DNA of 29,720 nt from an uncultured Mesorhizobium sp. (GTDB taxonomy: Bacteria; Pseudomonadota; Alphaproteobacteria; Rhizobiales; Rhizobiaceae), in the NCBI GenBank assembly GCA_937958475.1, contig CALFXR010000020.1, positions 1 to 29,720 of the forward strand, read 5' to 3'. A model generated the notes under the pieces. That model was not told the origin of the DNA, did no database searches, and saw only the letters and a list, made by a program, of their open reading frames with translations. Made by a program: the position numbers and the translations under genes. How positions within the stretch are numbered: the first letter of the stretch is position 1; each line of letters opens with the position of its first letter. Of this stretch, positions 9,150-18,068 are shown piece by piece.

Positions 9150-9566
9150 ATGGCATCACTGACGACGACGACGGAGGTCTCCGACGCGCTTCGCGACATC
9201 ATCGGCGACGGGCTCGACGGCTACAATCTGGAGAAGGCCGGGCGGCCGGACGAGGCGATGCTGTGGATCGTCGCCCGCGACGACGACGGTTCGGTCGCCG
9301 GCGGGCTGAAGGGCAAGAGCCAGTATTCCTGGCTGTTCGTCGACTGGCTGTGGATCAGGGCCGACCGGCGCGGGCAGGGGATCGGCGGTGCGCTGCTCGC
9401 CGCCGCCGAAGCCGAGGCCAGGGCACGCGGCTGCGCCGGCGTCTATCTCGGCTCCTTCACCTTCCAGGCGCCGGACTACTACAAGCGCGCCGGCTATTCG
9501 GAGTTCGGGCGCATCGACGGCTTCCCGCCCGGCCACGCGCTGGTGTTCCTGTTGAAGCGCCTTTAG
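9150..9566 (+). CDS. GNAT family N-acetyltransferase
   Basis: A 138-residue acetyl-CoA-dependent acyltransferase. The acetyl-CoA pyrophosphate-binding motif R74-G-Q-G-I-G-G80-A is clear, preceded by the beta-4 strand (WLFVDWLWI) and followed by a helix and FQAPDYYKRAGY, where Y110 or Y111 would be the usual general acid. The acceptor substrate cannot be inferred. The ATG at 9150 has a strong ribosome-binding site, AGGAGGG, at 9139-9145. It lies between a divergent MFS gene and aspS, from which it is separated by 174 bases containing a candidate aspS promoter. Confidence 0.9.
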   Translation: MASLTTTTEVSDALRDIIGDGLDGYNLEKAGRPDEAMLWIVARDDDGSVAGGLKGKSQYSWLFVDWLWIRADRRGQGIGGALLAAAEAEARARGCAGVYLGSFTFQAPDYYKRAGYSEFGRIDGFPPGHALVFLLKRL

Positions 9567-9643
9567 CGCAAGCGCTGCTGCGCCGGCCCTATGCGGCGTT
9601 CCGTAGCGGGCCGCGCCAGCCGCCGTCGAAGACCCCGCTCGCC

Positions 9644-9672
9644 TTGACAAACCCTACCTCCCATGCGCTTTT
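9644..9672 (+). promoter_or_regulatory. candidate aspS promoter
   Basis: A perfect TTGACA -35 hexamer (9644-9649) in the GNAT-aspS gap is followed after 17 bases by a poor -10 candidate, GCTTTT (9667-9672). It lies about 70 bases before the aspS start. Only the -35 part is convincing. Confidence 0.4.
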
Positions 9673-9740
9673 CGCGCCGAAATCGGACCGGCCGATCCCA
9701 TGCGCCGTCCTTCCCTGGCTTGATTGAACTGGACCTTGCG

Positions 9741-11531
<1,791 letters not shown>

Positions 11532-11532
11532 G

Positions 11533-12195
11533 ATGAGGGAGGCGCAGTCGCATCGCCGGCCGCGCATCCTCGTCACCGGCTTCTCGTCGTTCCCCGGGGC
11601 ACCGCGCAACCCGACCGAGCGGCTGATCGCCGAACTCGAAAACCGCAAGGCCGAACTCGCCGCGCTCGGCGACGTCCGCCTCGCCGTCCTCGATGTCGAC
11701 TACAGGGGCCTGCCGCAGGCGCTGACGCGGCTCGGCGCCGATTTCGCGCCCGACGTCGCCATTCATTTCGGCCTGTCCGGCAAGGCCGGCGGCTTCATGC
11801 TCGAAAGGCTGGCGCGCAACGCGGTCGGGCCGCTTCCCGACAATGCCGGCCATGTGCCCGAGGCGCGCACCATCTGCGCGCTCGCCGACGCCTATCCGTC
11901 GACGCTTCCGCTCGACGAGATGCGCGCCGCGCTTGAGGGGGCGGGCCTCCCGGTCGACTGGTCGGACGACGCCGGCGACTATCTGTGCAACTACCTCTTT
12001 TACCATTCGCGCGCCGGGCTGGCCGAAGGCTTCGCGCCGCCGCTGTCGGGCTTCGTCCACGTGCCGCCGCTGGCCGACGATCCGGGTGCCGACGGGGGAG
12101 GCGGCGTGCCGATCGCCTTCGACAGGCTGGTCGAGGGCGCGCTGGCGATCCTTTCGACCGTCTCCGGCTCCTGGCGCTCCCGCCACCGGATGTGA
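11533..12195 (+). CDS. peptidase C15 family (pyroglutamyl-peptidase I-like)
   Basis: A 220-residue protein resembling pyrrolidone-carboxylate peptidase, the cysteine peptidase that removes N-terminal pyroglutamate. The probable catalytic triad is present: E91 in the LERLARN segment after GLSGKAGG, C152 in DYLCNYLFY, and H176 in GFVHVPPL. The PDNAG segment near 102-106 also fits the family. Length is normal (Pcp is about 215 residues). The sequence is divergent from textbook Pcp, so the exact specificity is uncertain. It begins one base after the aspS stop (TGAgATG), which indicates coupled translation. An inverted repeat lies just after the stop. Confidence 0.85.
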   Translation: MREAQSHRRPRILVTGFSSFPGAPRNPTERLIAELENRKAELAALGDVRLAVLDVDYRGLPQALTRLGADFAPDVAIHFGLSGKAGGFMLERLARNAVGPLPDNAGHVPEARTICALADAYPSTLPLDEMRAALEGAGLPVDWSDDAGDYLCNYLFYHSRAGLAEGFAPPLSGFVHVPPLADDPGADGGGGVPIAFDRLVEGALAILSTVSGSWRSRHRM

Positions 12196-12197
12196 AA

Positions 12198-12223
12198 GAG
12201 GCCCTGCGTCGCCGCCGGGCCTC
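12198..12223. terminator. 7-bp inverted repeat between convergent genes
   Basis: GAGGCCC (12198-12204) pairs perfectly with GGGCCTC (12217-12223) over a 12-base loop, three bases after the C15 peptidase stop and before the stop of the convergent secreted protein. No T-run follows on either strand, so terminator function is a guess from position and structure. Confidence 0.4.
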
Positions 12224-12257
12224 CTCGTCAATTCCTGCAAGAAAATTCGCGCGGAAC

Positions 12258-13454
12258 TCAGTCCTCGTTGGCGGTCACCGAGACGGCCAGCGTCTTCAGC
12301 AGGTCCTGCGGCGACGGCGACATGGCGCCGGCCATGATCACGGCGAAGGGCACTCCGTTCTCCGGCTCGGCGGCGACCTCGATGCTCTTCGGCTCGTCGA
12401 GATAGGCGGTGACGGCCGCGGTCACCTGCGTGGTCAGGTCGGGATTGTTCAGCTGCGCCATCAGGAACGGAACGATCGCCTTCGCCTGGTTGGCGAGGTC
12501 GGCGCCCTTCATGCCCTGCTGGGCGGCGAGGAATTCGAGCGCCTTGCCGGTCAGCGAATCGTCGTCGAAGCGCAGGCTCGCCGAGTGGAAGGTGAGCTGC
12601 TGCATCATTCCGAGCATGGCCAGGCCCTGGGCGGAGTTGTCGCCGCCCGCCGGCTGGTTCGCCATGTCCTTCTGCATCTTCTGCATCGCCTTGATGAAGT
12701 CGGGCGTATAGCCGCCGAGATCGAAGGTGAAGCCGATCGTGCCGGCGTTCTCGAAGGAAATGTCGTACTGCGACAGTTCCAGGCGGCCGTCGGTCGGCTG
12801 CCAGGAGCCGGCGAGCTCGAAATAGCCGTTGAGCGTCTTGTAGCCGAGCGCATCCATCGTCTTCTTGGCTTCGGCGTCCTCGACCATCGACAGGTCGGCG
12901 GTGAACTTTTCCGCCGCACCGGTGAACTCCATCGGTTCACCGTTCTCGGGGGCGGTGATCTCGAAGTGCAGCTGGTTCATGGAGAACGGCGTCTTGTCGC
13001 CGATGCGCACCGTCAGGCTTTCCAAGTCGGCGGTATCGTAGAGCATCAGCGCCGCGATCGGGTCCGTGTCGCCCTCGGCAGGCAGCCTCAGTCCCGTCAG
13101 CGAAATGCCTTTGACGTCGACCGTCGCGCCCTCTTCGGTCATGGAATAGTCCGGCAGCGTCACCTTGCCGATCGTGTAGGCGCCGTCATCCTCGGTGATG
13201 TCGGACAGGGTGACGTTGCCGAGCGGCGTCTTGGTGGGCACGCCGGTGACCGCGAAGACCGTGTCCGCGAGCACCATCTCTGAGCCGTCGCCGCTGACGC
13301 CGCTGAAGGAGATTTCAATTCCCTGGCCGGCGAACGCGGCCTTGAGGCGCTCGCCGACGGCCGCGGCATCCTGCGCCAGCGCGACGTGGAAAGGCACGGC
13401 AACGAGGAACGACGATAAGGCAAAAGTCCGCAGTGCTGAGCGATGAATGGTCAT
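12258..13454 (-). CDS. secreted protein of unknown function
   Basis: I do not recognise this 398-residue protein. Its first 27 residues form a Sec signal peptide (basic start, hydrophobic FALSSFLVAVPF, cleavage after ALA27), so it is probably periplasmic. The mature part is acidic and rich in alternating polar/hydrophobic stretches (for example VDVKGISLTGLRL and LESLTVRIGD) that suggest a beta-rich fold. A Met/Gln-rich helical stretch (AMQKMQKDMANQ) lies near residue 255, and there is a helical C-terminal third. There are no membrane segments beyond the signal, no lipobox and no cysteines in the mature part. The ATG at 13454 has AGGGA about 9 bases upstream. It diverges from parC and converges on the aspS operon; the neighbours give no hint of function. 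Confidence 0.8.
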   Translation of the reverse strand: MTIHRSALRTFALSSFLVAVPFHVALAQDAAAVGERLKAAFAGQGIEISFSGVSGDGSEMVLADTVFAVTGVPTKTPLGNVTLSDITEDDGAYTIGKVTLPDYSMTEEGATVDVKGISLTGLRLPAEGDTDPIAALMLYDTADLESLTVRIGDKTPFSMNQLHFEITAPENGEPMEFTGAAEKFTADLSMVEDAEAKKTMDALGYKTLNGYFELAGSWQPTDGRLELSQYDISFENAGTIGFTFDLGGYTPDFIKAMQKMQKDMANQPAGGDNSAQGLAMLGMMQQLTFHSASLRFDDDSLTGKALEFLAAQQGMKGADLANQAKAIVPFLMAQLNNPDLTTQVTAAVTAYLDEPKSIEVAAEPENGVPFAVIMAGAMSPSPQDLLKTLAVSVTANED

Positions 13455-13551
13455 GGCGTGTTCCCTGAGAAGATAGTCTTTTCGACAAGTCGCACCTTCT
13501 CCTGTCGCCGGTAATCCCGACCGGAAAATGACGCGTTTCGGGCACTACCGC

Positions 13552-13567
13552 AAAATTTTCGCGAAAA
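13552..13567. promoter_or_regulatory. AT-rich palindromes in the divergent parC intergenic region
   Basis: The 12-base sequence TTTTCGCGAAAA (13556-13567) is a perfect palindrome and overlaps a second small one, AAAATTTT (13552-13559). They stand out in GC-rich DNA, midway between the divergent secreted-protein gene and parC, where an operator would be expected. The binding protein is unknown. Confidence 0.35.
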
Positions 13568-13668
13568 CGCAATCGACAGCCGTTGCGAAAGGTTATCGCG
13601 GGATTGCGATGCCGCCGTCCCACTTGCCGGCTCTTGCCGCGAATCAGCTTCCCCGATAGTCCGGCACC

Positions 13669-15975
13669 ATGGGAAAAGCCCTTGTTCCGCCGGGCGGTGG
13701 AAGCGACGACAATATCGAGCCGGTCGACCTGAAGGCGGCGCTCGAGGAACGCTACCTCGCCTACGCACTGTCCACGATCATGCACCGCGCGCTGCCCGAC
13801 GTGCGCGACGGGCTGAAGCCGGTCCACCGGCGCATCATGCACGCCATGCGCCTGCTCCGGCTCAATCCCGACCAGGGCTTTGCCAAATGCGCCCGCATCG
13901 TCGGCGAGGTGATGGGCAAGTTCCATCCGCATGGCGACCAGTCGATCTACGACGCGCTGGTTCGTCTCGCCCAGGATTTTTCCGTACGCTACCCGCTCGT
14001 CGACGGGCAGGGCAATTTCGGCAACATCGACGGCGATAACGCCGCGGCCATGCGCTACACGGAGGCGCGGATGACCGACGTCGCCACGGCGCTGCTCGAA
14101 GGCATCACCGAGGACGCGGTCGACTTCCGCCCGACCTACAACGAGGAGGACGAGGAGCCGGTCGTGCTCCCCGGCGCCTTCCCGAACCTGCTCGCCAACG
14201 GTTCCTCCGGAATCGCCGTCGGAATGGCCACCTCGATCCCGCCGCACAACGCAGCCGAACTGTGCAACGCGGCTCTCCACCTGATCGACAACCCCGACGC
14301 CGGCGTCGCCGATCTGATGACCTCGCCCGTGCAGTGGGACGCGATCAAGGACGACCCGGCCGCGCGGCTTTCCTGCAAGGTCCGCGGCCCCGACTTCCCG
14401 ACTGGCGGCTCCGTCGTCGACGACTGGGCCGCGATCCTGTCGGCCTACGAGACCGGCCGCGGCGGTTTTCGCGTGCGCGCCCGCTGGAGCCAGGAAGACC
14501 AGGGCAGGGGCACCTGGGTGATCGTCGTCACCGAGATCCCCTACGGCGTGCAGAAGGCGCGGCTGATCGAGAAGATCGCCGAACTGCTGATCGCGCGGAA
14601 GCTGCCGCTGCTGGAGGACGTCCGCGACGAGAGCGCGGAAGACATCCGCGTCGTGCTGGTGCCGAAGAGCCGCACGGTCGATTCCGGCCTGCTGATGGAG
14701 TCGCTGTTCAAGCTGACCGAGCTGGAAGTCCGCTTCCCGCTCAACATGAACGTGCTGTCGCGCGGCAAGGTGCCGAACGTGCTGTCGCTGAAGGCCGTGC
14801 TGCGCGAATGGCTCGACCACCGCAAGGACGTGCTGGTGCGGCGTTCGCGGCACCGGCTGGCCGAGATCGAGCGGCGCCTGGAGATCCTCGGCGGCCTGCT
14901 CGTCGCCTACCTCAATATCGACGAGGTGATCCGCATCATCCGCGAGGAGGACGAGCCGAAGCAGGTGATGATGGCCCGCTGGTCGCTCACCGACGCGCAG
15001 GCCGAAGCGATCCTCAACATGCGCCTGCGCGCCCTGCGCAAGCTGGAAGAGATCGAGATCCGCAAGGAATTCGACGAGCTGAGCAAGGAGAAGGCGCAGA
15101 TCGAGGCGCTGCTCGGCTCCGAGGCGACGCAGTGGAAGACCGTGCGCTGGGAGGTTGCCAATCTCCTGAAGAAGTTCGGCCTCGACACGACGATCGGCGG
15201 TCGCCGCACCCGCTTCGATGCCGCACCCGACCATGATCTGGAGGACATCCAGCAGGCCATGATCGAGAAGGAGCCGGTCACGGTGGTCGTCTCGGAGAAG
15301 GGCTGGCTCAGGGCGATGAAAGGCCACATCTCCGACCACTCGCTGTTCACCTTCAAGGAAGGCGACGCCCTCAAGCTGGCATTCCCGGCGCAGACCACCG
15401 ACAAGATCCTCGTCTTCACCACCGGCGGCAAGTTCTACACGATCGGCGCCGACCGCCTGCCCGGCGGGCGCGGCCACGGCGAGCCGATCCGCATCATCGT
15501 CGACATGGAGAACGACCAGGACATCGTCACCGCCTTCGTCCACGACCCGAAGCGCAGGCTCCTGCTCGTCAGCCACGAAGGCAACGGCTTCATCGTGCCG
15601 GAGGCCGAGGTCGTCGCCAACACGCGCAAGGGCAAGCAGGTGATGAACGTCAAGGCGCCCGACGAGGCGGCGAAGTGCCTGCCGGTCGCCGGCGACCACC
15701 TCGCCATCGTCGGCGACAACCGCAAGATGCTCGTCTTCCCGCTGACCGAGATTCCCGAAATGGCGCGCGGCAAGGGCGTGCGCCTGCAGAAGTACAAGGA
15801 CGGCGGGGTGCTCGACGCCAAGGCCTTCGCCATCGAGACGGGCCTCACCTGGCATGATTCCGCCGATCGCGTCTTCACGCGGAGCCGCGCCGACCTGGCC
15901 GAATGGATCGGCGAGCGTGCCAGCGCCGGCCGCATGGTGCCGAAGGGCTTTCCGAGGACGGGCAAGTTCGGCTGA
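13669..15975 (+). CDS. parC: DNA topoisomerase IV subunit A
   Basis: A 768-residue type IIA topoisomerase subunit that, with ParE, unlinks replicated chromosomes. The breakage-reunion domain starts with the family signature around residues 28-60 (YALSTIMHRALPDVRDGLKP). The catalytic pair is R129-Y130 in AAMRYTEARM. The C-terminal part has the beta-pinwheel repeats in a short form, which fits ParC better than GyrA; the gyrase-specific GyrA box (QRRGGKG) is not seen. In the quinolone-contact region HPHGDQSIYD, Q91 occupies the position of E. coli ParC Ser80. The ATG at 13669 has no strong ribosome-binding site but gives the expected N-terminus. An inverted repeat follows the stop directly. Confidence 0.95.
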   Translation: MGKALVPPGGGSDDNIEPVDLKAALEERYLAYALSTIMHRALPDVRDGLKPVHRRIMHAMRLLRLNPDQGFAKCARIVGEVMGKFHPHGDQSIYDALVRLAQDFSVRYPLVDGQGNFGNIDGDNAAAMRYTEARMTDVATALLEGITEDAVDFRPTYNEEDEEPVVLPGAFPNLLANGSSGIAVGMATSIPPHNAAELCNAALHLIDNPDAGVADLMTSPVQWDAIKDDPAARLSCKVRGPDFPTGGSVVDDWAAILSAYETGRGGFRVRARWSQEDQGRGTWVIVVTEIPYGVQKARLIEKIAELLIARKLPLLEDVRDESAEDIRVVLVPKSRTVDSGLLMESLFKLTELEVRFPLNMNVLSRGKVPNVLSLKAVLREWLDHRKDVLVRRSRHRLAEIERRLEILGGLLVAYLNIDEVIRIIREEDEPKQVMMARWSLTDAQAEAILNMRLRALRKLEEIEIRKEFDELSKEKAQIEALLGSEATQWKTVRWEVANLLKKFGLDTTIGGRRTRFDAAPDHDLEDIQQAMIEKEPVTVVVSEKGWLRAMKGHISDHSLFTFKEGDALKLAFPAQTTDKILVFTTGGKFYTIGADRLPGGRGHGEPIRIIVDMENDQDIVTAFVHDPKRRLLLVSHEGNGFIVPEAEVVANTRKGKQVMNVKAPDEAAKCLPVAGDHLAIVGDNRKMLVFPLTEIPEMARGKGVRLQKYKDGGVLDAKAFAIETGLTWHDSADRVFTRSRADLAEWIGERASAGRMVPKGFPRTGKFG

Positions 15976-15997
15976 CCGCGCGTCCGGCGAAGCGCGG
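15976..15997 (+). terminator. candidate parC terminator hairpin
   Basis: CCGCGC (15976-15981) pairs with GCGCGG (15992-15997) over a 10-base loop, immediately after the parC stop. The stem is only 6 bp and no T-run follows, so the call rests on position. Confidence 0.35.
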
Positions 15998-16108
15998 GAG
16001 GGCCTTCCGGGTCCGCGCATTCGCCCTTTTCGCGCCCGGCGCATACGATCGCTTCACGCAAAATTCACCGTTGTCGCCGTTCGTGGAAAACGTCCGCGGC
16101 GCGGCATC

Positions 16109-16137
16109 TTGAACGAGAATGATCGTTCGCATAAATA
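16109..16137 (+). promoter_or_regulatory. predicted promoter of the TetR-RND efflux operon
   Basis: TTGAAC (16109-16114) and ATAAAT (16131-16136) are spaced by 16 bases, or TAAATA (16132-16137) by 17. The region is distinctly AT-rich compared with its surroundings. The operator repeats lie inside the spacer and just after the -10, so a bound repressor would block this promoter. Confidence 0.55.
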
Positions 16138-16156
16138 GAGAGCGAACGTTCGCTCT
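16124..16156. promoter_or_regulatory. TetR-type operator: perfect 18-bp palindrome plus outlying half-site
   Basis: AGAGCGAACGTTCGCTCT (16139-16156) is a perfect palindrome. The core CGTTCGC also occurs at 16124-16130, making an inverted repeat with GCGAACG at 16142-16148 (11-base gap) and a 23-base direct repeat with 16147-16153. The sites overlap the predicted promoter and end 13 bases before the regulator start codon, the classic position for autorepression by a TetR protein. Confidence 0.75.
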
Positions 16157-16169
16157 TTACGGGATTTGC

Positions 16170-16841
16170 ATGGAAGACTTCCTCCTCGTCAACGAGGCCG
16201 CCCCGCCGGCCGAACCGGCGGAGCCGGTATCGCGCGCCGAGCGCCGCGACCTGCAGACGCAGCGCATCCTCGATGCGGCGAAGACCTGCTTCGTCCGCCA
16301 CGGCTTCCAGGGAGCCTCGATGCAGCAGATCTGCGCCGAGGCAGGCATGAGCCCGGGCGCGCTCTACCGCTACTTCGCCTCGAAGGAGTCGATCATCGAG
16401 GCGATCACCGACCAGCACCGCCGCGACGACGCCGAACTCTACGCGCGGATGCTGTCCAATCCGGACGTGATCGACGGCGTCGTCGAGACCGCGCTCGCCC
16501 ATGTCCGCCAGGTGCACGAGCGCGGCATGGCGCCGCTGTTTGCCGAGATCCGCGCCGAGGCCATGCGCAACCCCGCGGTGCAGCGCTGCTGCATGGTCAA
16601 CATGGAGGCGATCCGCGTCCAGTTCCGCGACTATCTGCGCGCCGCGGCCGACCGCGGCGAGATCGATCCCCTGGTCGACCTCGACACGCTGATGACCGCC
16701 CTGATGGCGATCGGCGAGGGCCTGGCGCTGAACGACCTGCTCTCCCAGGGCGTCGACCCCTACAAGCTGGAAACGCTGGTCCGCGCTTCCGTCATCGCCA
16801 TCCTTCGCCCCGGCGCGATCGACGCCGCGTCCGGCGGCTGA
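16170..16841 (+). CDS. TetR family transcriptional regulator
   Basis: A 223-residue repressor with an N-terminal TetR DNA-binding domain: helix QRILDAAKTCFVRHGF (31-46), then the helix-turn-helix with GASMQQICAEAGMSPGALYR (48-67) and YFASKESI. The C-terminal ligand-binding/dimerisation domain is variable, as usual. The frame opens at 16119, but that start would translate through the promoter and operator; the ATG at 16170 with GGGA 6 bases upstream and the normal TetR N-terminus is preferred. It lies 21 bases before the RND adaptor gene and most likely represses its own operon until an efflux substrate binds. The ligand cannot be predicted. Confidence 0.92.
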   Translation: MEDFLLVNEAAPPAEPAEPVSRAERRDLQTQRILDAAKTCFVRHGFQGASMQQICAEAGMSPGALYRYFASKESIIEAITDQHRRDDAELYARMLSNPDVIDGVVETALAHVRQVHERGMAPLFAEIRAEAMRNPAVQRCCMVNMEAIRVQFRDYLRAAADRGEIDPLVDLDTLMTALMAIGEGLALNDLLSQGVDPYKLETLVRASVIAILRPGAIDAASGG

Positions 16842-16862
16842 TCTTTTCCTGTGAGCCTCGAC

Positions 16863-18068
16863 ATGTCCGCGCTATCCCGCGTCAGCCTCTCCCTCGCCGC
16901 CCTGCTGGCGGCCACCTCCGCGCTCCTGCCCGCTTCGCTCCCCGCCGGGGCGGCCGAACCGCCGGCCGTCGTCGTCCAGACGCCGCCGGCGATCCGCGTC
17001 GCCGCCGCGACGCGCCGCGAACTGGTCGAGACGCTCTCCGTCACCGGCACGGTCGCCGCCCGCGAGGAGGCCGCCGCCGGCACCGACCTTTCCGGCCTGA
17101 CCGTCACGCGCCTCGATGCCGAACAGGGCGATCTCGTCGCGAAGGGTGACGTCCTCGCCGTGCTCGACCGTTCCGCGCTCGACGTCCAGCACGCGCAGAT
17201 CCAGGCGAGCCGCGCCCAGGCGGTTGCAGCCGCAGCCCAGGTCAAGTCGCAGATCGCCGACGCCGAGATCGGCGTCCGCCAGGCCGGTGAGACGCTCGAG
17301 CGGGCGCGGACCCTGCAGGACAAGGGTATCGCGGCGAAGTCGCAGCTCGACAGCGCCGTCAACGCCTATGACAGCGCCCGGGCCAAGCTCTCCACCGCGG
17401 AGAAGGCGCTCGCCGCGGCGGAAGCGCAGATCGCCGTGGTCGACGCGCAGGGGCGCAACGTGCTGTTGCAGATCTCCAAGACCGAGGTGAGGGCGCCTGC
17501 CGACGGGCTGGTTCTCGCCCGCAACGCCACGCTGGGCGGCATCGTCTCGGCTGCCGCCGGGCCGCTCTTCCGCATCGCCATCGGTTCGGAGTTCGAACTC
17601 GCCGCGACCGTCTCGGAGACCGCACTGCCGTCGATCGCGGTGGGCATGCCGGTCCACGTCGCGGTCGCCGGCGCTGCTTCACCGGTCGAAGGCAAGGTCA
17701 GGCGCATCTCGCCGGAGATCAACCAGGTTTCTCGGCTGGGCTCGCTGCGAATCGCGCTCGCGCCGGATTCGGGCGCCCGCGCCGGCAATTTCGCCCGCGG
17801 CGAGATCGAACTGGTGCGCCGCGAGGGCATTTCCGTACCCGCCTCCGCGCTCGTCTATCGCGGTGCCGAGGCCTTCCTCCAGCTCGTCGAGGGCGGCAAG
17901 GTGCGCGCCGTGCCGGTCACGGTCGGCGTTCGCGCCGGCGCCATGGTCGAGATCGTCGAGGGCATCGCGGAAGGTCAGGAGGTGGTCGCCAGGGCCGGCA
18001 CCTTCGTCGCCGACGGGGACATGGTCACGCCCGTGCGCGAGGACGCCACCGGGGCGGTGCGGCCATGA
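16863..18068 (+). CDS. RND efflux periplasmic adaptor (membrane fusion protein)
   Basis: A 401-residue HlyD/AcrA-type adaptor linking an inner-membrane RND pump to an outer-membrane channel. It has a Sec-type signal (LSLAALLAATSALL, cleavage near AGA-AEP) without a lipobox cysteine. A lipoyl/barrel-sandwich half (TDLSGLTVTRLDAEQGDLVAKGDVLAVLD) is followed by a long Ala/Gln-rich coiled-coil hairpin, the second lipoyl half (EVRAPADGLVLARNATLGG), then beta-barrel and membrane-proximal domains. The ATG at 16863 is preceded by GAG at a suitable distance; an in-frame GTG at 16851 would add four residues and cannot be excluded. Its stop overlaps the pump gene's start as ATGA, so expression is coupled. 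Confidence 0.93.
   Translation: MSALSRVSLSLAALLAATSALLPASLPAGAAEPPAVVVQTPPAIRVAAATRRELVETLSVTGTVAAREEAAAGTDLSGLTVTRLDAEQGDLVAKGDVLAVLDRSALDVQHAQIQASRAQAVAAAAQVKSQIADAEIGVRQAGETLERARTLQDKGIAAKSQLDSAVNAYDSARAKLSTAEKALAAAEAQIAVVDAQGRNVLLQISKTEVRAPADGLVLARNATLGGIVSAAAGPLFRIAIGSEFELAATVSETALPSIAVGMPVHVAVAGAASPVEGKVRRISPEINQVSRLGSLRIALAPDSGARAGNFARGEIELVRREGISVPASALVYRGAEAFLQLVEGGKVRAVPVTVGVRAGAMVEIVEGIAEGQEVVARAGTFVADGDMVTPVREDATGAVRP

Noticed and set aside
8063..9727. 554-residue plus-strand frame across the MFS and GNAT genes
   Set aside because: It is antisense to a clear MFS protein and out of frame with the GNAT gene, which has a strong ribosome-binding site and motif.
13315..16044. 909-residue open frame antisense to parC
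   Set aside because: Shadow of parC with the biased composition seen in other antisense frames.
16119..16169. Earlier ATG for the TetR gene
   Set aside because: It would translate through the predicted promoter and the 18-bp operator palindrome; the ATG at 16170 fits the family N-terminus.
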